Assembly (NCBI RefSeq): GCF_004122145.1
Contig: NZ_SBKQ01000010.1
Location: forward strand, 1-64,000
DNA from: Flavobacterium piscinae
Lineage (GTDB): Bacteria > Bacteroidota > Bacteroidia > Flavobacteriales > Flavobacteriaceae
DNA: 64,000 nucleotides
Direction: 5' to 3'
The notes under the pieces were generated by a model that was given only the letters and a program-made list of their open reading frames with translations, searched no databases and was not told the origin of the DNA. Of this stretch, positions 50,574 through 60,488 are shown piece by piece. Made by a program: the position numbers and the translations under genes. Every line of letters begins with the position of its first letter. Positions within the stretch are counted from its first letter, which is position 1.

Positions 50574-51800
50574 ATGAAAAATAACCAATTTAATCCGGCT
50601 GACCACATTCAAGATTTACAATATTTTGGTGAATTTGGGGGTGTTAATCCTTCGATTTCTGATAGTTCAACTTATACCTTTCTTTCTGCAAAAACGATGT
50701 TTGACACCTTTGAAGGAAATGCCGAAGGTTGTTATTTGTATTCACGTCATTCCTCGCCCATGAATTTGTATCTTGGTGAAGCTTTAGCAGCGATGGAAGG
50801 AACAGAAAGTGCTAATGTTGCCGCTTCAGGCATGGGTGCGATTACGCCGGTTCTAATGCAATTGTGTTCAGCAGGTGATGAAATTGTTTCCAGCAGAACT
50901 ATTTATGGCGGAACTTATGCGTTTATGAAAAATATGTTACCCAAGTGGAACATCAAAACGCATTTTGTTGACATTACTAAATTAGATGTTGTTGAGGCAG
51001 CTATCACAAACAATACCAAAGTGTTATATTGTGAAACCGTAAGTAATCCTTTATTAGAAGTAGCCGATATTGAACGCTTAGCTCAATTAGCAAAAAAGCA
51101 CAACATCAAATTGGTTGTGGATAATACTTTTTCACCCCTTTCCGTTGCTCCGGCAAAAATGGGAGCCGATGTGGTAATCCACAGTTTAACAAAATTCATT
51201 AATGGAAGTAGTGATACGGTTGGCGGTGTAGTTTGTGCGTCGCAAGAATTTATTAACGATTTAAAGAATGTGAATAACGGTGCGAGTATGTTGTTAGGGC
51301 CGACAATGGACAGTTTGCGTTCGGCGAGTATTTTAAAGAATCTGAGAACGCTTCATATTCGTATGAAACAACACAGTTATAATGCCAATTATTTAGCCGA
51401 AAAATTTGAAAAAGATGGTTTGAAAGTCGTTTATCCGGGTTTAAAAAGCCATCCTAGTCACGAAATTTATTCCAACATGATTAACAAAGAATATGGTTTT
51501 GGAGGAATGATGACGGTTGATGTTGGTTCGCTTGACAAAGCCAATGAACTGATGGAATTAATGCAAAACAGAAATTTAGGTTATTTAGCTGTGAGTTTAG
51601 GATTTTATAAAACGTTATTCAGTGCTCCGGGAACTTCTACTTCATCGGAAATTCCGCTTGACGAACAAAAAGAAATGGGGTTAACAGATGGATTGATTCG
51701 ATTTTCCATTGGTTTAGACAATGATATTGAACGAACGTATCAGATGATGAAAACGTGTATGAAAGAAATTGGGGTTTTAAAAGAACTTCAACAAGCATAA
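50574..51800 (+). CDS. Methionine gamma-lyase-type PLP enzyme (Cys/Met metabolism family)
   Basis: A 408-residue fold-type I PLP enzyme starting at ATG 50574 (an upstream ATG at 50520 adds an unlikely hydrophobic leader). Family motifs: 'YLYSRHSSPMNLYLGEALAAMEGTE', 'VAASGMGAITPVLMQL', 'SSRTIYGGTYAFM', 'VVDNTFSPLSVAPAKMGADVVIHSLTKF' (PLP Lys) and 'SLGFYKTLFSAPGTSTSSEIP'. Paired with a divergent Lrp-type gene, it most likely degrades methionine to methanethiol, 2-oxobutyrate and ammonia; cystathionine lyase/synthase or O-acetylhomoserine sulfhydrylase activity is possible. Confidence 0.82.
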   Translation: MKNNQFNPADHIQDLQYFGEFGGVNPSISDSSTYTFLSAKTMFDTFEGNAEGCYLYSRHSSPMNLYLGEALAAMEGTESANVAASGMGAITPVLMQLCSAGDEIVSSRTIYGGTYAFMKNMLPKWNIKTHFVDITKLDVVEAAITNNTKVLYCETVSNPLLEVADIERLAQLAKKHNIKLVVDNTFSPLSVAPAKMGADVVIHSLTKFINGSSDTVGGVVCASQEFINDLKNVNNGASMLLGPTMDSLRSASILKNLRTLHIRMKQHSYNANYLAEKFEKDGLKVVYPGLKSHPSHEIYSNMINKEYGFGGMMTVDVGSLDKANELMELMQNRNLGYLAVSLGFYKTLFSAPGTSTSSEIPLDEQKEMGLTDGLIRFSIGLDNDIERTYQMMKTCMKEIGVLKELQQA

Positions 51801-51810
51801 GAAATATTTT

Positions 51811-51839
51811 AATCCGACTTTAACGAGTCGGATTTTTTT
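51811..51839 (+). terminator. Rho-independent terminator
   Basis: AATCCGAC (51811-51818) pairs with GTCGGATT (51827-51834) and is followed by T5, 11 nt after the stop codon. Confidence 0.9.
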
Positions 51840-51892
51840 ATTTAAAGATAAAATAATGATTTTTTTATATCTTGCATCCATAAACAAAATTT

Positions 51893-53377
51893 ATGGAAAG
51901 TCAAGACATCAAACCATTCGATCCAAAAAACGAAGAACTTATTGAAAACAAAAATTTATCCCTTTTTGAAGCTTTACTTCCTATCTTTTTATTGATTGGA
52001 ATTTTAGGATACAATGTATATGCGTATGAAGATAACGCCACCTATGGCCCAAATCAATTTGCCCTAATTATTGGTGCAGCTATTGCAGCCATCGTAGGCT
52101 TTAGAAACAAAGTTTCGTATGGAGCCATGATGGAAGACATTTCTAAAAATGTCAAGTCGACTTCCGGTGCTATTCTCATTTTATTGATGGTTGGAGCACT
52201 TTCCGGAACATGGTTGATCAGTGGCGTCATTCCAACGATGATTTATTACGGACTTCAAATTCTTCATCCGGCTATATTTTTACCTGCTTGTGTTGTTATT
52301 TGTGCTGTTATTTCAGTTGCTACGGGTAGTTCGTGGACAACTTCTGCAACTGTCGGAATAGCTTTAATTGGTATTGGAAGCACGATTGGAATGCCATTGG
52401 GAATGGTGGCCGGAGCTGTTGTTTCCGGAGCTTATTTTGGTGATAAACTTTCACCTTTATCAGATACCACTAACCTTGCCCCAGCGATGGCAGGAACCGA
52501 TTTGTTTACGCACATTCGCTATATGACATTGACGACAGTTCCAACTATGATTTTGACTTTAATTATATTTATCTTTCTCGGATTAACTCAATCCACTAAT
52601 GGATCCGGTGACAATTCTGAAACGTTGAACTCAATTCAAAAAACGTTCCATATTTCTCCTTGGTTATTTTTAGTTCCCGGTGTTGTTATATTATTGATTA
52701 TAAAAAAAACAGAACCTTTAATTGCTTTGCTAATTGGAACTTTACTAGGAGGAGTTTTCGCTTTAATTTTTCAACCTGAATTAGTAGCTAAGCTAGGCGG
52801 AAGTACTAATCTATCTTTTTTCTCAGGCTATAAAGGTGTGATGAATGCCATTACGGTTGAAACTTCAATTGAAAGTTCAAATACTGTTTTAGCAAAATTA
52901 TTTTCTTCTAAAGGTATGTTTGGCATGCTTAATACTATTTGGTTAATTCTTTGTGCCATGGTTTTTGGCGGTGTGATGGAGGCGATTGGTGCATTAACCC
53001 GAATTACCGATTCATTATTGAAATTATTTCACACTACATTTGGTTTATTTGCGAGTACGGTTGCCAGTTGTTTAGCATTAAACCTTACTGCTTCTGATCA
53101 ATATTTAGCCATCGTTGTGCCAGGAAAAATGTTTGCTAAAGCTTATCAAGATAAAGGACTTGCTCCGGAGAATTTGAGTAGAACGTTGGAAGATTCCGGA
53201 ACAGTAACTTCTGTATTAATTCCTTGGAATACATGTGGAGCTTATCAATCCGGTGTGCTGGGTGTATCCACTTGGTCTTATTTACCCTATGCTTTTTTCA
53301 ACATCATCAGTCCGTTTATGACTTTGTTGTTTGCTGCGTTTAATATTAAAATTAAACAACTAAGAGGCAAATTATAA
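51893..53377 (+). CDS. nhaC: Na+/H+ antiporter, NhaC family
   Basis: A 494-residue inner-membrane transporter with about 11-12 spans, exchanging Na+ (possibly coupled to a solute) for H+. Family features: 'ISVATGSSWTTSATVGIALIGIG', 'GAVVSGAYFGDKLSPLSDTTNLAPA', 'MVFGGVMEAIGALTRI' and 'LEDSGTVTSVLIPWNTCGAYQSGVLGV'. It matches the NhaC length. Monocistronic between two terminator-bounded units. The substrate may also be malate/lactate, as in MleN relatives. Confidence 0.9.
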   Translation: MESQDIKPFDPKNEELIENKNLSLFEALLPIFLLIGILGYNVYAYEDNATYGPNQFALIIGAAIAAIVGFRNKVSYGAMMEDISKNVKSTSGAILILLMVGALSGTWLISGVIPTMIYYGLQILHPAIFLPACVVICAVISVATGSSWTTSATVGIALIGIGSTIGMPLGMVAGAVVSGAYFGDKLSPLSDTTNLAPAMAGTDLFTHIRYMTLTTVPTMILTLIIFIFLGLTQSTNGSGDNSETLNSIQKTFHISPWLFLVPGVVILLIIKKTEPLIALLIGTLLGGVFALIFQPELVAKLGGSTNLSFFSGYKGVMNAITVETSIESSNTVLAKLFSSKGMFGMLNTIWLILCAMVFGGVMEAIGALTRITDSLLKLFHTTFGLFASTVASCLALNLTASDQYLAIVVPGKMFAKAYQDKGLAPENLSRTLEDSGTVTSVLIPWNTCGAYQSGVLGVSTWSYLPYAFFNIISPFMTLLFAAFNIKIKQLRGKL

Positions 53378-53540
53378 TACTTATTCTTCATCTTTAGACT
53401 TTTAAACTTTTTTTATAAAAAAATAGTTCGCTTAAAAATGATGAAGATTAAGAATTAATTTCTTTTGATAAGCTTTATAAAAACATGCAATAAAGGCAGT
53501 ATTTTTTTAGTTTTGTAAACAATTCTAACTAAATAATTCC

Positions 53541-53548
53541 TATTTTTG
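53541..53548 (+). promoter_or_regulatory. -7 box of the tpx promoter
   Basis: TATTTTTG matches TAnnTTTG, 23 nt before the tpx ATG. Confidence 0.55.
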
Positions 53549-53571
53549 AAATCTTTAAAAAATTAAAAAAA

Positions 53572-54069
53572 ATGGCAACAATAACCTTAGGAGGAAATCC
53601 TATTCATACCAGCGGAGAATTACCAAAAGTTGGTTCTAAAGCACCTGATTTTCAATTAGTAAAAACCGATTTATCAGTTGCTTCTTTAGCTGATTTTGCT
53701 GGTAGCAGATTAGTTTTAAACATCTTCCCCAGTATCGATACCGGAGTTTGTGCTACCTCAGTGAGAACATTCAATCAGAAAGCATCAACTTTGGATAACA
53801 CAAAAGTGTTGTGCATTTCACGTGATTTACCTTTTGCTCAAAAACGTTTTTGTGGTGCAGAAGGCATTGAGAACGTTGAAAATTTATCCGATTTTAAAAA
53901 CGGAAGTTTTGGTGAAAATTATGGTTTGACAATTACAGACGGACCATTGGCTGGACTTCATTCCAGAGTTGTTATTGTCGTGGATGAAAATGGTGTTATT
54001 ACCCATGCAGAACAAGTTCCTGAAATAGCTCAAGAACCAAATTATGAAATGGCATTGGCCGTTTTATAA
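53572..54069 (+). CDS. tpx: Thiol peroxidase (Tpx-type peroxiredoxin)
   Basis: It reduces hydrogen peroxide and alkyl hydroperoxides with thioredoxin. The 165-residue protein starts 'MATITLGGNPIHTSGELP', has the peroxidatic Cys in 'FPSIDTGVCATSVRTFNQ' and the resolving Cys in 'PFAQKRFCGAEGIENV', and ends 'HAEQVPEIAQEPNYE.A', all diagnostic for Tpx. dgkA follows after 6 nt. Confidence 0.95.
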   Translation: MATITLGGNPIHTSGELPKVGSKAPDFQLVKTDLSVASLADFAGSRLVLNIFPSIDTGVCATSVRTFNQKASTLDNTKVLCISRDLPFAQKRFCGAEGIENVENLSDFKNGSFGENYGLTITDGPLAGLHSRVVIVVDENGVITHAEQVPEIAQEPNYEMALAVL

Positions 54070-54075
54070 CGCATC

Positions 54076-54453
54076 ATGGAATTTCAAAAAGATAATAGCT
54101 TTATCAAAGGACGTTTAAAAAGTGTTGTTTATGCTTTAAAAGGTGTTTATAAACTGTTAGTTACTGAACACAGTGTGATGATTCAATTTTCTTTAGGAAT
54201 TCTCATAAGCATTGCCGGATTTTATTTTGATATTTCTAAAAACGAATGGTTAATTCAAACCCTTTGTATCGGTTTGGTGTTATCCATTGAAGGATTAAAT
54301 ACAGCCGTTGAAAAAGTTGCTGATTTTGTTCATCCTGATTATCATGAAAAAATAGGTTTTATCAAAGATATTGCTGCAGGTGCTGTTTTTTTTGCTGCTC
54401 TAACGGCAATAGTAATAGGAATGATAATTTACGTTCCTTACATTATAAATTAA
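54076..54453 (+). CDS. dgkA: Diacylglycerol kinase family membrane protein
   Basis: A 125-residue inner-membrane kinase with three spans. The DgkA signature 'LSIEGLNTAVEKVADFVHP' with catalytic Glu residues is followed by 'KIGFIKDIAAGAVFFAALTAI'. It phosphorylates diacylglycerol, or undecaprenol in the Gram-positive-type branch ('AVEKVAD'); which lipid is used here is uncertain. Located between tpx and ftsK, likely cotranscribed with tpx. Confidence 0.88.
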   Translation: MEFQKDNSFIKGRLKSVVYALKGVYKLLVTEHSVMIQFSLGILISIAGFYFDISKNEWLIQTLCIGLVLSIEGLNTAVEKVADFVHPDYHEKIGFIKDIAAGAVFFAALTAIVIGMIIYVPYIIN

Positions 54454-54505
54454 AATGAAAATAGTTTTAAAATAGTTAATTTTACAACCAATTATAACGA
54501 AGTTA

Positions 54506-56959
54506 ATGGCTAAAACATCTTCGACAGGTTCTTCCAAAAAAGAAGCAGATTCAAAATCTGAACCAAAAAAAATTTTCAAATTCACCAAACAACATCGTTT
54601 TTTGTTTGGCTGTTTTTTGGTGCTTTTTTCAGTGGCTTTGTTTCTCTCGATGGTTTCCTTTTTTATTTATTGGCAAGAAGATCAAAGTGCTGTTAACAGC
54701 ATTGGCAATCGTTCCGTAGATGTAAAGAATTGGTTAGGAAAAGTGGGAGCCTATTTAGCTGATTTATTCTTATACCAAGGATTTGGAATAGCCTCTTTCC
54801 TACTCGTTCGACTCTTGTTTATGTCCGGAATCTACATGATCCTGAGTCTTCCTTTAAAAAAATTAAAGGATTTATGGTTTTGGGATTTATTTGCTATGGT
54901 CAATTTTTCGTTGATGTTTGGATTCTTTTCTGAATATATTCCGGAGTTAGGTGGAATTGTTGGGTTTGAGATGAATTCCTATATCCAAGATTTTATGGGA
55001 AAACCAGGAACACTGTTGGTTTTGGTTTTCAGTTTTTTAATTTATTTGATTTTTAAAGTAAATGTATCACCGGAAACTTTTCAAAAATTATTTGAAAGAA
55101 AGAAAAAAGAAATCAAAGAAGATTTAGAAGAAGCGGCTGCTAACAGTCCATTTGATCAACCTATCGAAAATAAAAATTCAGATGAAATTCCGGAAGAAGG
55201 TGTAATTTCAATCAAAAAACCGGTTTCAACTTTTGAAATAAACAAAGATTCTCTGAAGCCAACCATTGAAAATGCTTCAGAAATTAATTTAGAACCAAAG
55301 GTCAAAGTACTTGAACCAAATCCGCAACCTGTATCAAGAGAACCGGAAATCATTCAGACTAATGATGAGCATTTTGTAATTGAAAAAGCTCCTGAAGAAG
55401 AACAAATTGAAGAAAATTTAGCCGAAAGATTAGTGGCTGATTTTGGGGAATTTGATCCTACCTTAGAATTGTCTAAGTACAAATTTCCAACCTTAGATTT
55501 ACTGAAAGATTATGGAGCCAGTAGTATCACTATCAATCAAGAAGAGTTAGAAGAAAACAAAAACCGCATCCTTGAAACGCTTCGTAACTATAAAATAGAC
55601 ATTGCTCAAATCAAAGCTACGGTTGGCCCATCGGTTACTTTATATGAAATTGTACCCGAAGCCGGTATTCGTATTTCAAAAATTAAAAGTTTAGAGGACG
55701 ACATTGCCTTATCGCTTTCTGCTTTGGGTATTCGAATCATTGCTCCAATACCCGGAAAAGGTACAATTGGGATTGAAGTACCTAACAAAAATCCAACAAT
55801 GGTTCCAATGAAATCCGTTATTGGTTCAACACGATTTCAAGAAGCAGAAATGGAATTGCCGATTGCATTAGGGAAAACCATTTCTAATGAAACGTTTGTA
55901 GTGGATTTAGCGAAGATGCCTCACCTATTAATGGCTGGAGCTACCGGTCAAGGAAAATCGGTAGGATTGAATGCGGTGCTGACTTCCTTATTGTACAAAA
56001 AACATCCGGCTGAAGTAAAATTTGTGTTGGTGGATCCCAAAAAAGTTGAGCTTACGCTTTTCAATAAAATTGAGCGTCATTATTTGGCTAAATTACCGGA
56101 TACTGAAGATGCCATTATCACAGATAACAATAAAGTAATCAATACGTTGAATTCACTTTGTATAGAAATGGACAACCGGTATTCTTTGTTAAAAGAGGCT
56201 ATGGTTCGAAATATCAAAGAATATAATGAAAAATTCAAGTCCAGAAAATTAAATCCAAATGATGGTCATCGCTTTTTGCCTTATATTATTTTGGTAGTAG
56301 ATGAATTTGCAGATTTGATTATGACCGCCGGTAAAGAAGTAGAAACTCCTATTGCCCGATTAGCTCAATTGGCCCGTGCGATTGGAATACATTTGATTAT
56401 TGCCACACAACGACCTTCAGTGAATGTAATAACCGGTTTAATTAAAGCCAACTTCCCGGCTCGAATTGCATTTAGAGTAACCTCTAAAATTGATTCACGC
56501 ACAATTTTAGATACACAAGGAGCCGATCAGTTAATTGGTCGTGGAGATATGCTTTATACCAATGGAAATGATTTGGTTCGTGTGCAATGTGCTTTTGTGG
56601 ATACACCGGAAGTAGAACGTATTACTGAATTTATTGGTTCACAAAAAGCCTATCCGAATGCTTATTTACTACCTGAGTATGTTGGTGAGGAAAATGGCAC
56701 AATGCTTGATATGGATATATCCGAACGTGATTCAATGTTTAGGGAAGCTGCTGAAGTGATTGTAACCGCACAACAAGGTTCTGCTTCACTCTTGCAACGT
56801 AAATTAAAATTAGGCTACAACCGAGCCGGACGATTGATTGATCAATTGGAAGCAGCCGGTATTGTTGGCCCTTTTGAAGGAAGTAAAGCTCGATCAGTAA
56901 ATATTCCTGATTTGAATTCGTTAAACGAATTTTTTAACAACGAACAAAACAACGCTTAA
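54506..56959 (+). CDS. ftsK: DNA translocase FtsK
   Basis: This divisome ATPase pumps chromosome ends through the septum and activates dimer resolution. The 817-residue protein has four or five N-terminal spans (about 30-180), an acidic linker (about 185-310), the alpha/beta motor with Walker A 'GATGQGKSVGLNA' near residue 478 and Walker B 'ILVVDEFADLIM', 'IIATQRPSVNVITGLIKANFP', and the C-terminal gamma winged helix ('LLQRKLKLGYNRAGRLIDQLEAAGIVGP') that reads KOPS-like DNA. The linker is short compared with E. coli FtsK (1329 aa), as usual in Bacteroidetes. lolA follows after 1 nt. Confidence 0.95.
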   Translation: MAKTSSTGSSKKEADSKSEPKKIFKFTKQHRFLFGCFLVLFSVALFLSMVSFFIYWQEDQSAVNSIGNRSVDVKNWLGKVGAYLADLFLYQGFGIASFLLVRLLFMSGIYMILSLPLKKLKDLWFWDLFAMVNFSLMFGFFSEYIPELGGIVGFEMNSYIQDFMGKPGTLLVLVFSFLIYLIFKVNVSPETFQKLFERKKKEIKEDLEEAAANSPFDQPIENKNSDEIPEEGVISIKKPVSTFEINKDSLKPTIENASEINLEPKVKVLEPNPQPVSREPEIIQTNDEHFVIEKAPEEEQIEENLAERLVADFGEFDPTLELSKYKFPTLDLLKDYGASSITINQEELEENKNRILETLRNYKIDIAQIKATVGPSVTLYEIVPEAGIRISKIKSLEDDIALSLSALGIRIIAPIPGKGTIGIEVPNKNPTMVPMKSVIGSTRFQEAEMELPIALGKTISNETFVVDLAKMPHLLMAGATGQGKSVGLNAVLTSLLYKKHPAEVKFVLVDPKKVELTLFNKIERHYLAKLPDTEDAIITDNNKVINTLNSLCIEMDNRYSLLKEAMVRNIKEYNEKFKSRKLNPNDGHRFLPYIILVVDEFADLIMTAGKEVETPIARLAQLARAIGIHLIIATQRPSVNVITGLIKANFPARIAFRVTSKIDSRTILDTQGADQLIGRGDMLYTNGNDLVRVQCAFVDTPEVERITEFIGSQKAYPNAYLLPEYVGEENGTMLDMDISERDSMFREAAEVIVTAQQGSASLLQRKLKLGYNRAGRLIDQLEAAGIVGPFEGSKARSVNIPDLNSLNEFFNNEQNNA

Positions 56960-56960
56960 A

Positions 56961-57602
56961 ATGAAAAAATTTATCTGGATTTCAATTCTATTTTTATCTG
57001 TATTTACAATGCAAGCACAAGATAAAAAAGCAAAAGAATTATTAGATGAAGTGACAGCAAGAGTCAAAAGTTATGAAAACATTACCATCGATTTTAAATA
57101 CAGTCTTCAAAACAGTAAAGAAAACATCAATCAAGATAGTAAAGGGAGTGTGATTTTAAAAGGAAATTTATACTATCTAAATTTTATGGGAACTACCAAG
57201 ATATTTGATGGTAAAAAAACATACACCGTGGTACCGGAAGACGAAGAAGTGACAATTTCTAACGTGGATGAAAAGGATGAAAATGCAATTACACCTTCGA
57301 AAATGTTGACTTTTTTCAATCAAGGTTATAAATATTACTGGGATATTACTCAAAATATAAAAGGAAGAAAAATTCAATACATCAAGTTAGTCCCAATTAG
57401 TTCAAAAGATCAACGAAAAGAGATACTTTTGGGTATTGATGTGCAAACCAAACACATTTACAACTTGATTGAAGTGGGTAAAAAAGGAACCAAAACAACG
57501 CTCACTGTTAATTCTTTCAAAACCAATCAGCCATTATCGAAAAATCAGTTTACCTTTGACGAGAGTAAATATAAAAATTACTACATCAATAGAATAGACT
57601 AA
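56961..57602 (+). CDS. lolA: LolA-like outer-membrane lipoprotein carrier
   Basis: A 213-residue periplasmic carrier with signal 'MKKFIWISILFLSVFTMQAQ'. The LolA half-barrel pattern is visible: 'LLDEVTARVKSYENITIDFKYSLQN', 'GSVILKGNLYYLNFMGTTKIFDGKKTYTV' and 'LTVNSFKTNQPLSKNQFTFDESKYKNYYI'. In Bacteroidetes it ferries lipoproteins released by LolCDE; this genome is rich in lipoproteins. It is transcriptionally linked to ftsK upstream and an lptF/G gene 8 nt downstream. Confidence 0.87.
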   Translation: MKKFIWISILFLSVFTMQAQDKKAKELLDEVTARVKSYENITIDFKYSLQNSKENINQDSKGSVILKGNLYYLNFMGTTKIFDGKKTYTVVPEDEEVTISNVDEKDENAITPSKMLTFFNQGYKYYWDITQNIKGRKIQYIKLVPISSKDQRKEILLGIDVQTKHIYNLIEVGKKGTKTTLTVNSFKTNQPLSKNQFTFDESKYKNYYINRID

Positions 57603-57610
57603 TTTTTACG

Positions 57611-59035
57611 GTGAAAATTCTTGATCGCTATATACTGTCTTCCTTTTTAAGTACATTTGCTACGGTATTTGTTATCCTCTTTTTTATCTTTATTCTTCAA
57701 GGAATATGGCTTTTTATAGCCGATTTAGCAGGAAAAGATTTAGACTCCTATTTAATTTTCAAGTTTTTAGCCTTTTATTCTCCCAAAGTTGTACCTCTGG
57801 TTTTGCCACTTTCTGTATTACTGGCTTCCATCATGACTTTTGGTAATTTTGCTGAAAATTATGAGTTTGCTGCAATGAAATCATCCGGTATATCATTAAA
57901 ACGTGCTATGCATTCATTGGCTATTTTTATTTTAGGATTAAGTTTCATAGCTTTTTTATTTGCTAATAACATTATTCCTCAGGCCGAATATAAATTCATT
58001 AACCTTCGAAAAAGTATTGTACAACAAAAGCCTTCGATGGCGATTGCCGAAGGTCAATTTAGTAACGTTGGAAGTTATACGATAAAAGTTGCCGATAAGT
58101 ATGGTGATAATGACAATTTATTACGCGATGTGACAATTCACAAACTGTCGAATCTTGGAGTTGGTACGAATGTGGTGATTAAAGCCAAGCGAGGAGAATT
58201 AATCAGCAATGAAAATTCAAATTTTCTTCAATTAATTTTATTTGATGGAAATTACTATGAAGAAGTTCCGGTTAAAAATTATACCGAAAAGAATAAAGTC
58301 CCTTTTGCCAAAAGTTCGTTTAAAAAGTATATTATTAATTTTGATTTAGCTCCATTACAGAAATCAAATTTAGATACTGATCAAATCACAAATACGAACA
58401 ACATGCTGAATGTTAATGAATTAAAATACACATTAGATTCGCTTGAGGGCAACTATAAAAAAGATATTGTTTCCTACACTGAAAATACGCAACAACGTTT
58501 AACAAACTTACGGACTACCCAAAAAAACAATACATTAAAAGACACACTTTTGACAGATTTAATGTCAATTGTACAACCCAATCAAATTATAACCGTTTAT
58601 GATAATGCCAAGGCTAATGTTTCAAATATTAAATTTTCCATAGAAGGTTCTTCTTTTGACCTTCAAGGAAAAATAAAAAATATAAACAATCATTGGCTAG
58701 CTCTGTATGATAAATTTGTCATTGCCTATGCTTGTTTGCTAATGTTTTTTATTGGAGCTCCCATTGGTGCCATCATCCGAAAAGGAGGTTTGGGATTACC
58801 GATTGTGTTTGCTATGGTTATATTTATTGTCTACCATTTTATTAATGTATTTGGTAAAAAATTAGCCCAAGAAAATGGAATTACACCTTTTTTAGGGGCA
58901 TGGATGTCATCCATTTTATTAACACCTTTTGCTGTTTTGTTAACTTACAGGGCTACGAATGATATAGGATTAGTCAATATGAATTTAATTTTACAACCCT
59001 TTCATAAATTATTTAATAAGCGAAAAACAGAATAA
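57611..59035 (+). CDS. LptF/LptG family permease (LPS export)
   Basis: A 474-residue inner-membrane component of the LptBFG transporter that extracts lipopolysaccharide. It starts at GTG 57611. Six spans are arranged three plus three around a periplasmic beta-jellyroll (about 130-370): 'ILDRYILSSFLSTFATVFVILFFIF', 'SPKVVPLVLPLSVLLASIMTFG', then 'FVIAYACLLMFFIGAPIGAIIRKGGLGLP', 'FINVFGKKLAQENGITPFLGAWMSS'. LptF and LptG cannot be told apart from sequence alone, so no symbol is given. The periplasmic insert is longer than in E. coli. Confidence 0.9.
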   Translation: MKILDRYILSSFLSTFATVFVILFFIFILQGIWLFIADLAGKDLDSYLIFKFLAFYSPKVVPLVLPLSVLLASIMTFGNFAENYEFAAMKSSGISLKRAMHSLAIFILGLSFIAFLFANNIIPQAEYKFINLRKSIVQQKPSMAIAEGQFSNVGSYTIKVADKYGDNDNLLRDVTIHKLSNLGVGTNVVIKAKRGELISNENSNFLQLILFDGNYYEEVPVKNYTEKNKVPFAKSSFKKYIINFDLAPLQKSNLDTDQITNTNNMLNVNELKYTLDSLEGNYKKDIVSYTENTQQRLTNLRTTQKNNTLKDTLLTDLMSIVQPNQIITVYDNAKANVSNIKFSIEGSSFDLQGKIKNINNHWLALYDKFVIAYACLLMFFIGAPIGAIIRKGGLGLPIVFAMVIFIVYHFINVFGKKLAQENGITPFLGAWMSSILLTPFAVLLTYRATNDIGLVNMNLILQPFHKLFNKRKTE

Positions 59036-59049
59036 ATCTCAAAAAATTT

Positions 59050-60180
59050 ATGTCTCAAAAAATACAACTAAATACAATTGAAGAAGCCATAGAAGATATC
59101 CGACAAGGAAAAATTATCATAGTGGTGGATGATGAAGATAGAGAAAATGAAGGCGATTTTTTGGCTGCCGCCGAAAAAGTAACACCTGAAATGATCAATT
59201 TTATGGCAACACATGGCCGTGGACTCATTTGTGCTCCATTAACAGAAAAACGTTGTCAAGAATTAGAACTTCGCACCATGGTTAGCAACAATACCGACCA
59301 CATGGAAACGGCATTCACTGTGTCAGTTGATTTAAAAGGACATGGAGTAACTACGGGGATTTCAGCAGCCGATCGTGCAAAAACAATTTTAGCTTTGGTT
59401 GATGAAAACACCAAACCTTTTGATTTAGCTAGACCCGGACATATTTTTCCTCTCATTGCTAAACAAGGTGGTGTTTTACGAAGAACCGGTCACACTGAAG
59501 CTGCCATAGATTTCGCCAGACTTGCCGGTTTTACACCAGCGGGTGTTATATGTGAAATTATGAATGAAGACGGTTCAATGTCTCGTTTACCGGAATTGGT
59601 AGAAGTTGCCAAAAAATTTAATCTCAAATTAGTTTCAATTGAAGATTTAGTGGCTTACCGAATGCAACATGACAGTTTGATTCAGAAAAAAGAAGATTTT
59701 GAAATCAACACCCGTTTTGGAGCATTTCGCATGAGAGCTTATTTGCAAACAACTAATAAACAAGTGCATTTGGCTTTAACAAAAGGAAGTTGGAATAATG
59801 GAGATGCTGTTTTAACTCGTATTAATTCAAAACAAGTGAACAATGATATTTTAGAGACTCTCACTAATAATTCGGAGAAACGTTTGGAAAATATGTTCAA
59901 TCGCATCAATGAGGAAGGAAAAGGTGCCATCATTTTTATCAATCAGGAAATACCTTCGATAGAATTGCTTAACCGCATTGGCGAATTAAAAACTTTACAG
60001 GAAGAAGGACAAATGAAAGCTCCTCCAATTAAGATGGATGCAAAGGACTTTGGTATTGGAGCACAAATTCTTCATGATTTGGATATTTCCAAAATTAGAT
60101 TACTCTCCAATTCCGAACAGACTAAGCGAGTTGGAATGATTGGTTATGGACTCGAAATTATGGAATATGTTAAGTATTAA
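59050..60180 (+). CDS. ribBA: 3,4-dihydroxy-2-butanone-4-phosphate synthase with degenerate GTP cyclohydrolase II domain
   Basis: The N-terminal RibB half (about 1-205) makes the four-carbon precursor of riboflavin from ribulose 5-phosphate: '[18 protein letters not shown]', '[14 protein letters not shown]' and '[33 protein letters not shown]' are intact. The C-terminal half (about 208-376) aligns in size and ending ('[14 protein letters not shown]'-like) with GTP cyclohydrolase II, but contains no cysteine at all, so the zinc site (C-x2-GD-x8-C-x-C in active RibA) is gone, as is the 'RCDCG' loop. It is probably RibB-only, with a vestigial or structural C-terminus; a separate ribA should exist elsewhere. 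Confidence 0.9.
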   Translation: MSQKIQLNTIEEAIEDIRQGKIIIVVDDEDRENEGDFLAAAEKVTPEMINFMATHGRGLICAPLTEKRCQELELRTMVSNNTDHMETAFTVSVDLKGHGVTTGISAADRAKTILALVDENTKPFDLARPGHIFPLIAKQGGVLRRTGHTEAAIDFARLAGFTPAGVICEIMNEDGSMSRLPELVEVAKKFNLKLVSIEDLVAYRMQHDSLIQKKEDFEINTRFGAFRMRAYLQTTNKQVHLALTKGSWNNGDAVLTRINSKQVNNDILETLTNNSEKRLENMFNRINEEGKGAIIFINQEIPSIELLNRIGELKTLQEEGQMKAPPIKMDAKDFGIGAQILHDLDISKIRLLSNSEQTKRVGMIGYGLEIMEYVKY

Positions 60181-60308
60181 TCCACTATTTTAGTGCCTTC
60201 AAAAATTTTCTGTTCTTCTAAATCGTAGAAAATGAAACGTTTAGTTCATACTTTTTAAATAGTAAAGTTTTTTAATAAAAAAAGGTTTGTTTAAACCAAA
60301 AATCGTTC

Positions 60309-60316
60309 TATATTTG
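60309..60316 (+). promoter_or_regulatory. -7 box (with -33) of the tRNA-Ser promoter
   Basis: TATATTTG is preceded by TTTG at 60286-60289 with a 19-bp spacer, a full Bacteroidetes -33/-7 promoter, 32 nt before the tRNA. Confidence 0.7.
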
Positions 60317-60348
60317 CACTCGCAATCAGAAAATGGTTGTGATTTATT

Positions 60349-60433
60349 GGAGAAATGGCAGAGTGGTCGATTGCGGCAGTCTTGAAAACTGTTGACTGTA
60401 ACAGGTCCGGGGGTTCGAATCCCTCTTTCTCCG
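60349..60433 (+). tRNA. tRNA-Ser (anticodon UGA)
   Basis: The 85-nt sequence folds with acceptor stem GGAGAAA/TTTCTCC, an anticodon loop CTTGAAA (anticodon TGA), a long variable arm (class II, expected for serine) and the T-loop GGTTCGAATCC. The discriminator is G at 60433; CCA is not encoded. Confidence 0.95.
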
Positions 60434-60440
60434 CAAAATT

Positions 60441-60480
60441 AAAACCCTAACGATTGAAAATCAATTAGTTAGGGTTTTTT
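60441..60480 (+). terminator. Terminator after tRNA-Ser
   Basis: AAAACCCTAAC (60441-60451) pairs perfectly with GTTAGGGTTTT (60468-60478); an inner ATTGA/TCAAT extends the stem, and T6 follows. Confidence 0.9.
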
Positions 60481-60488
60481 ATTTGCTA

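Noticed and set aside
60177..60245. 22-codon minus-strand frame ending in '[17 protein letters not shown]'
   Set aside because: It looks protein-like and might be the tail of a lost gene convergent with ribBA, but it has no start and is too short to assign.
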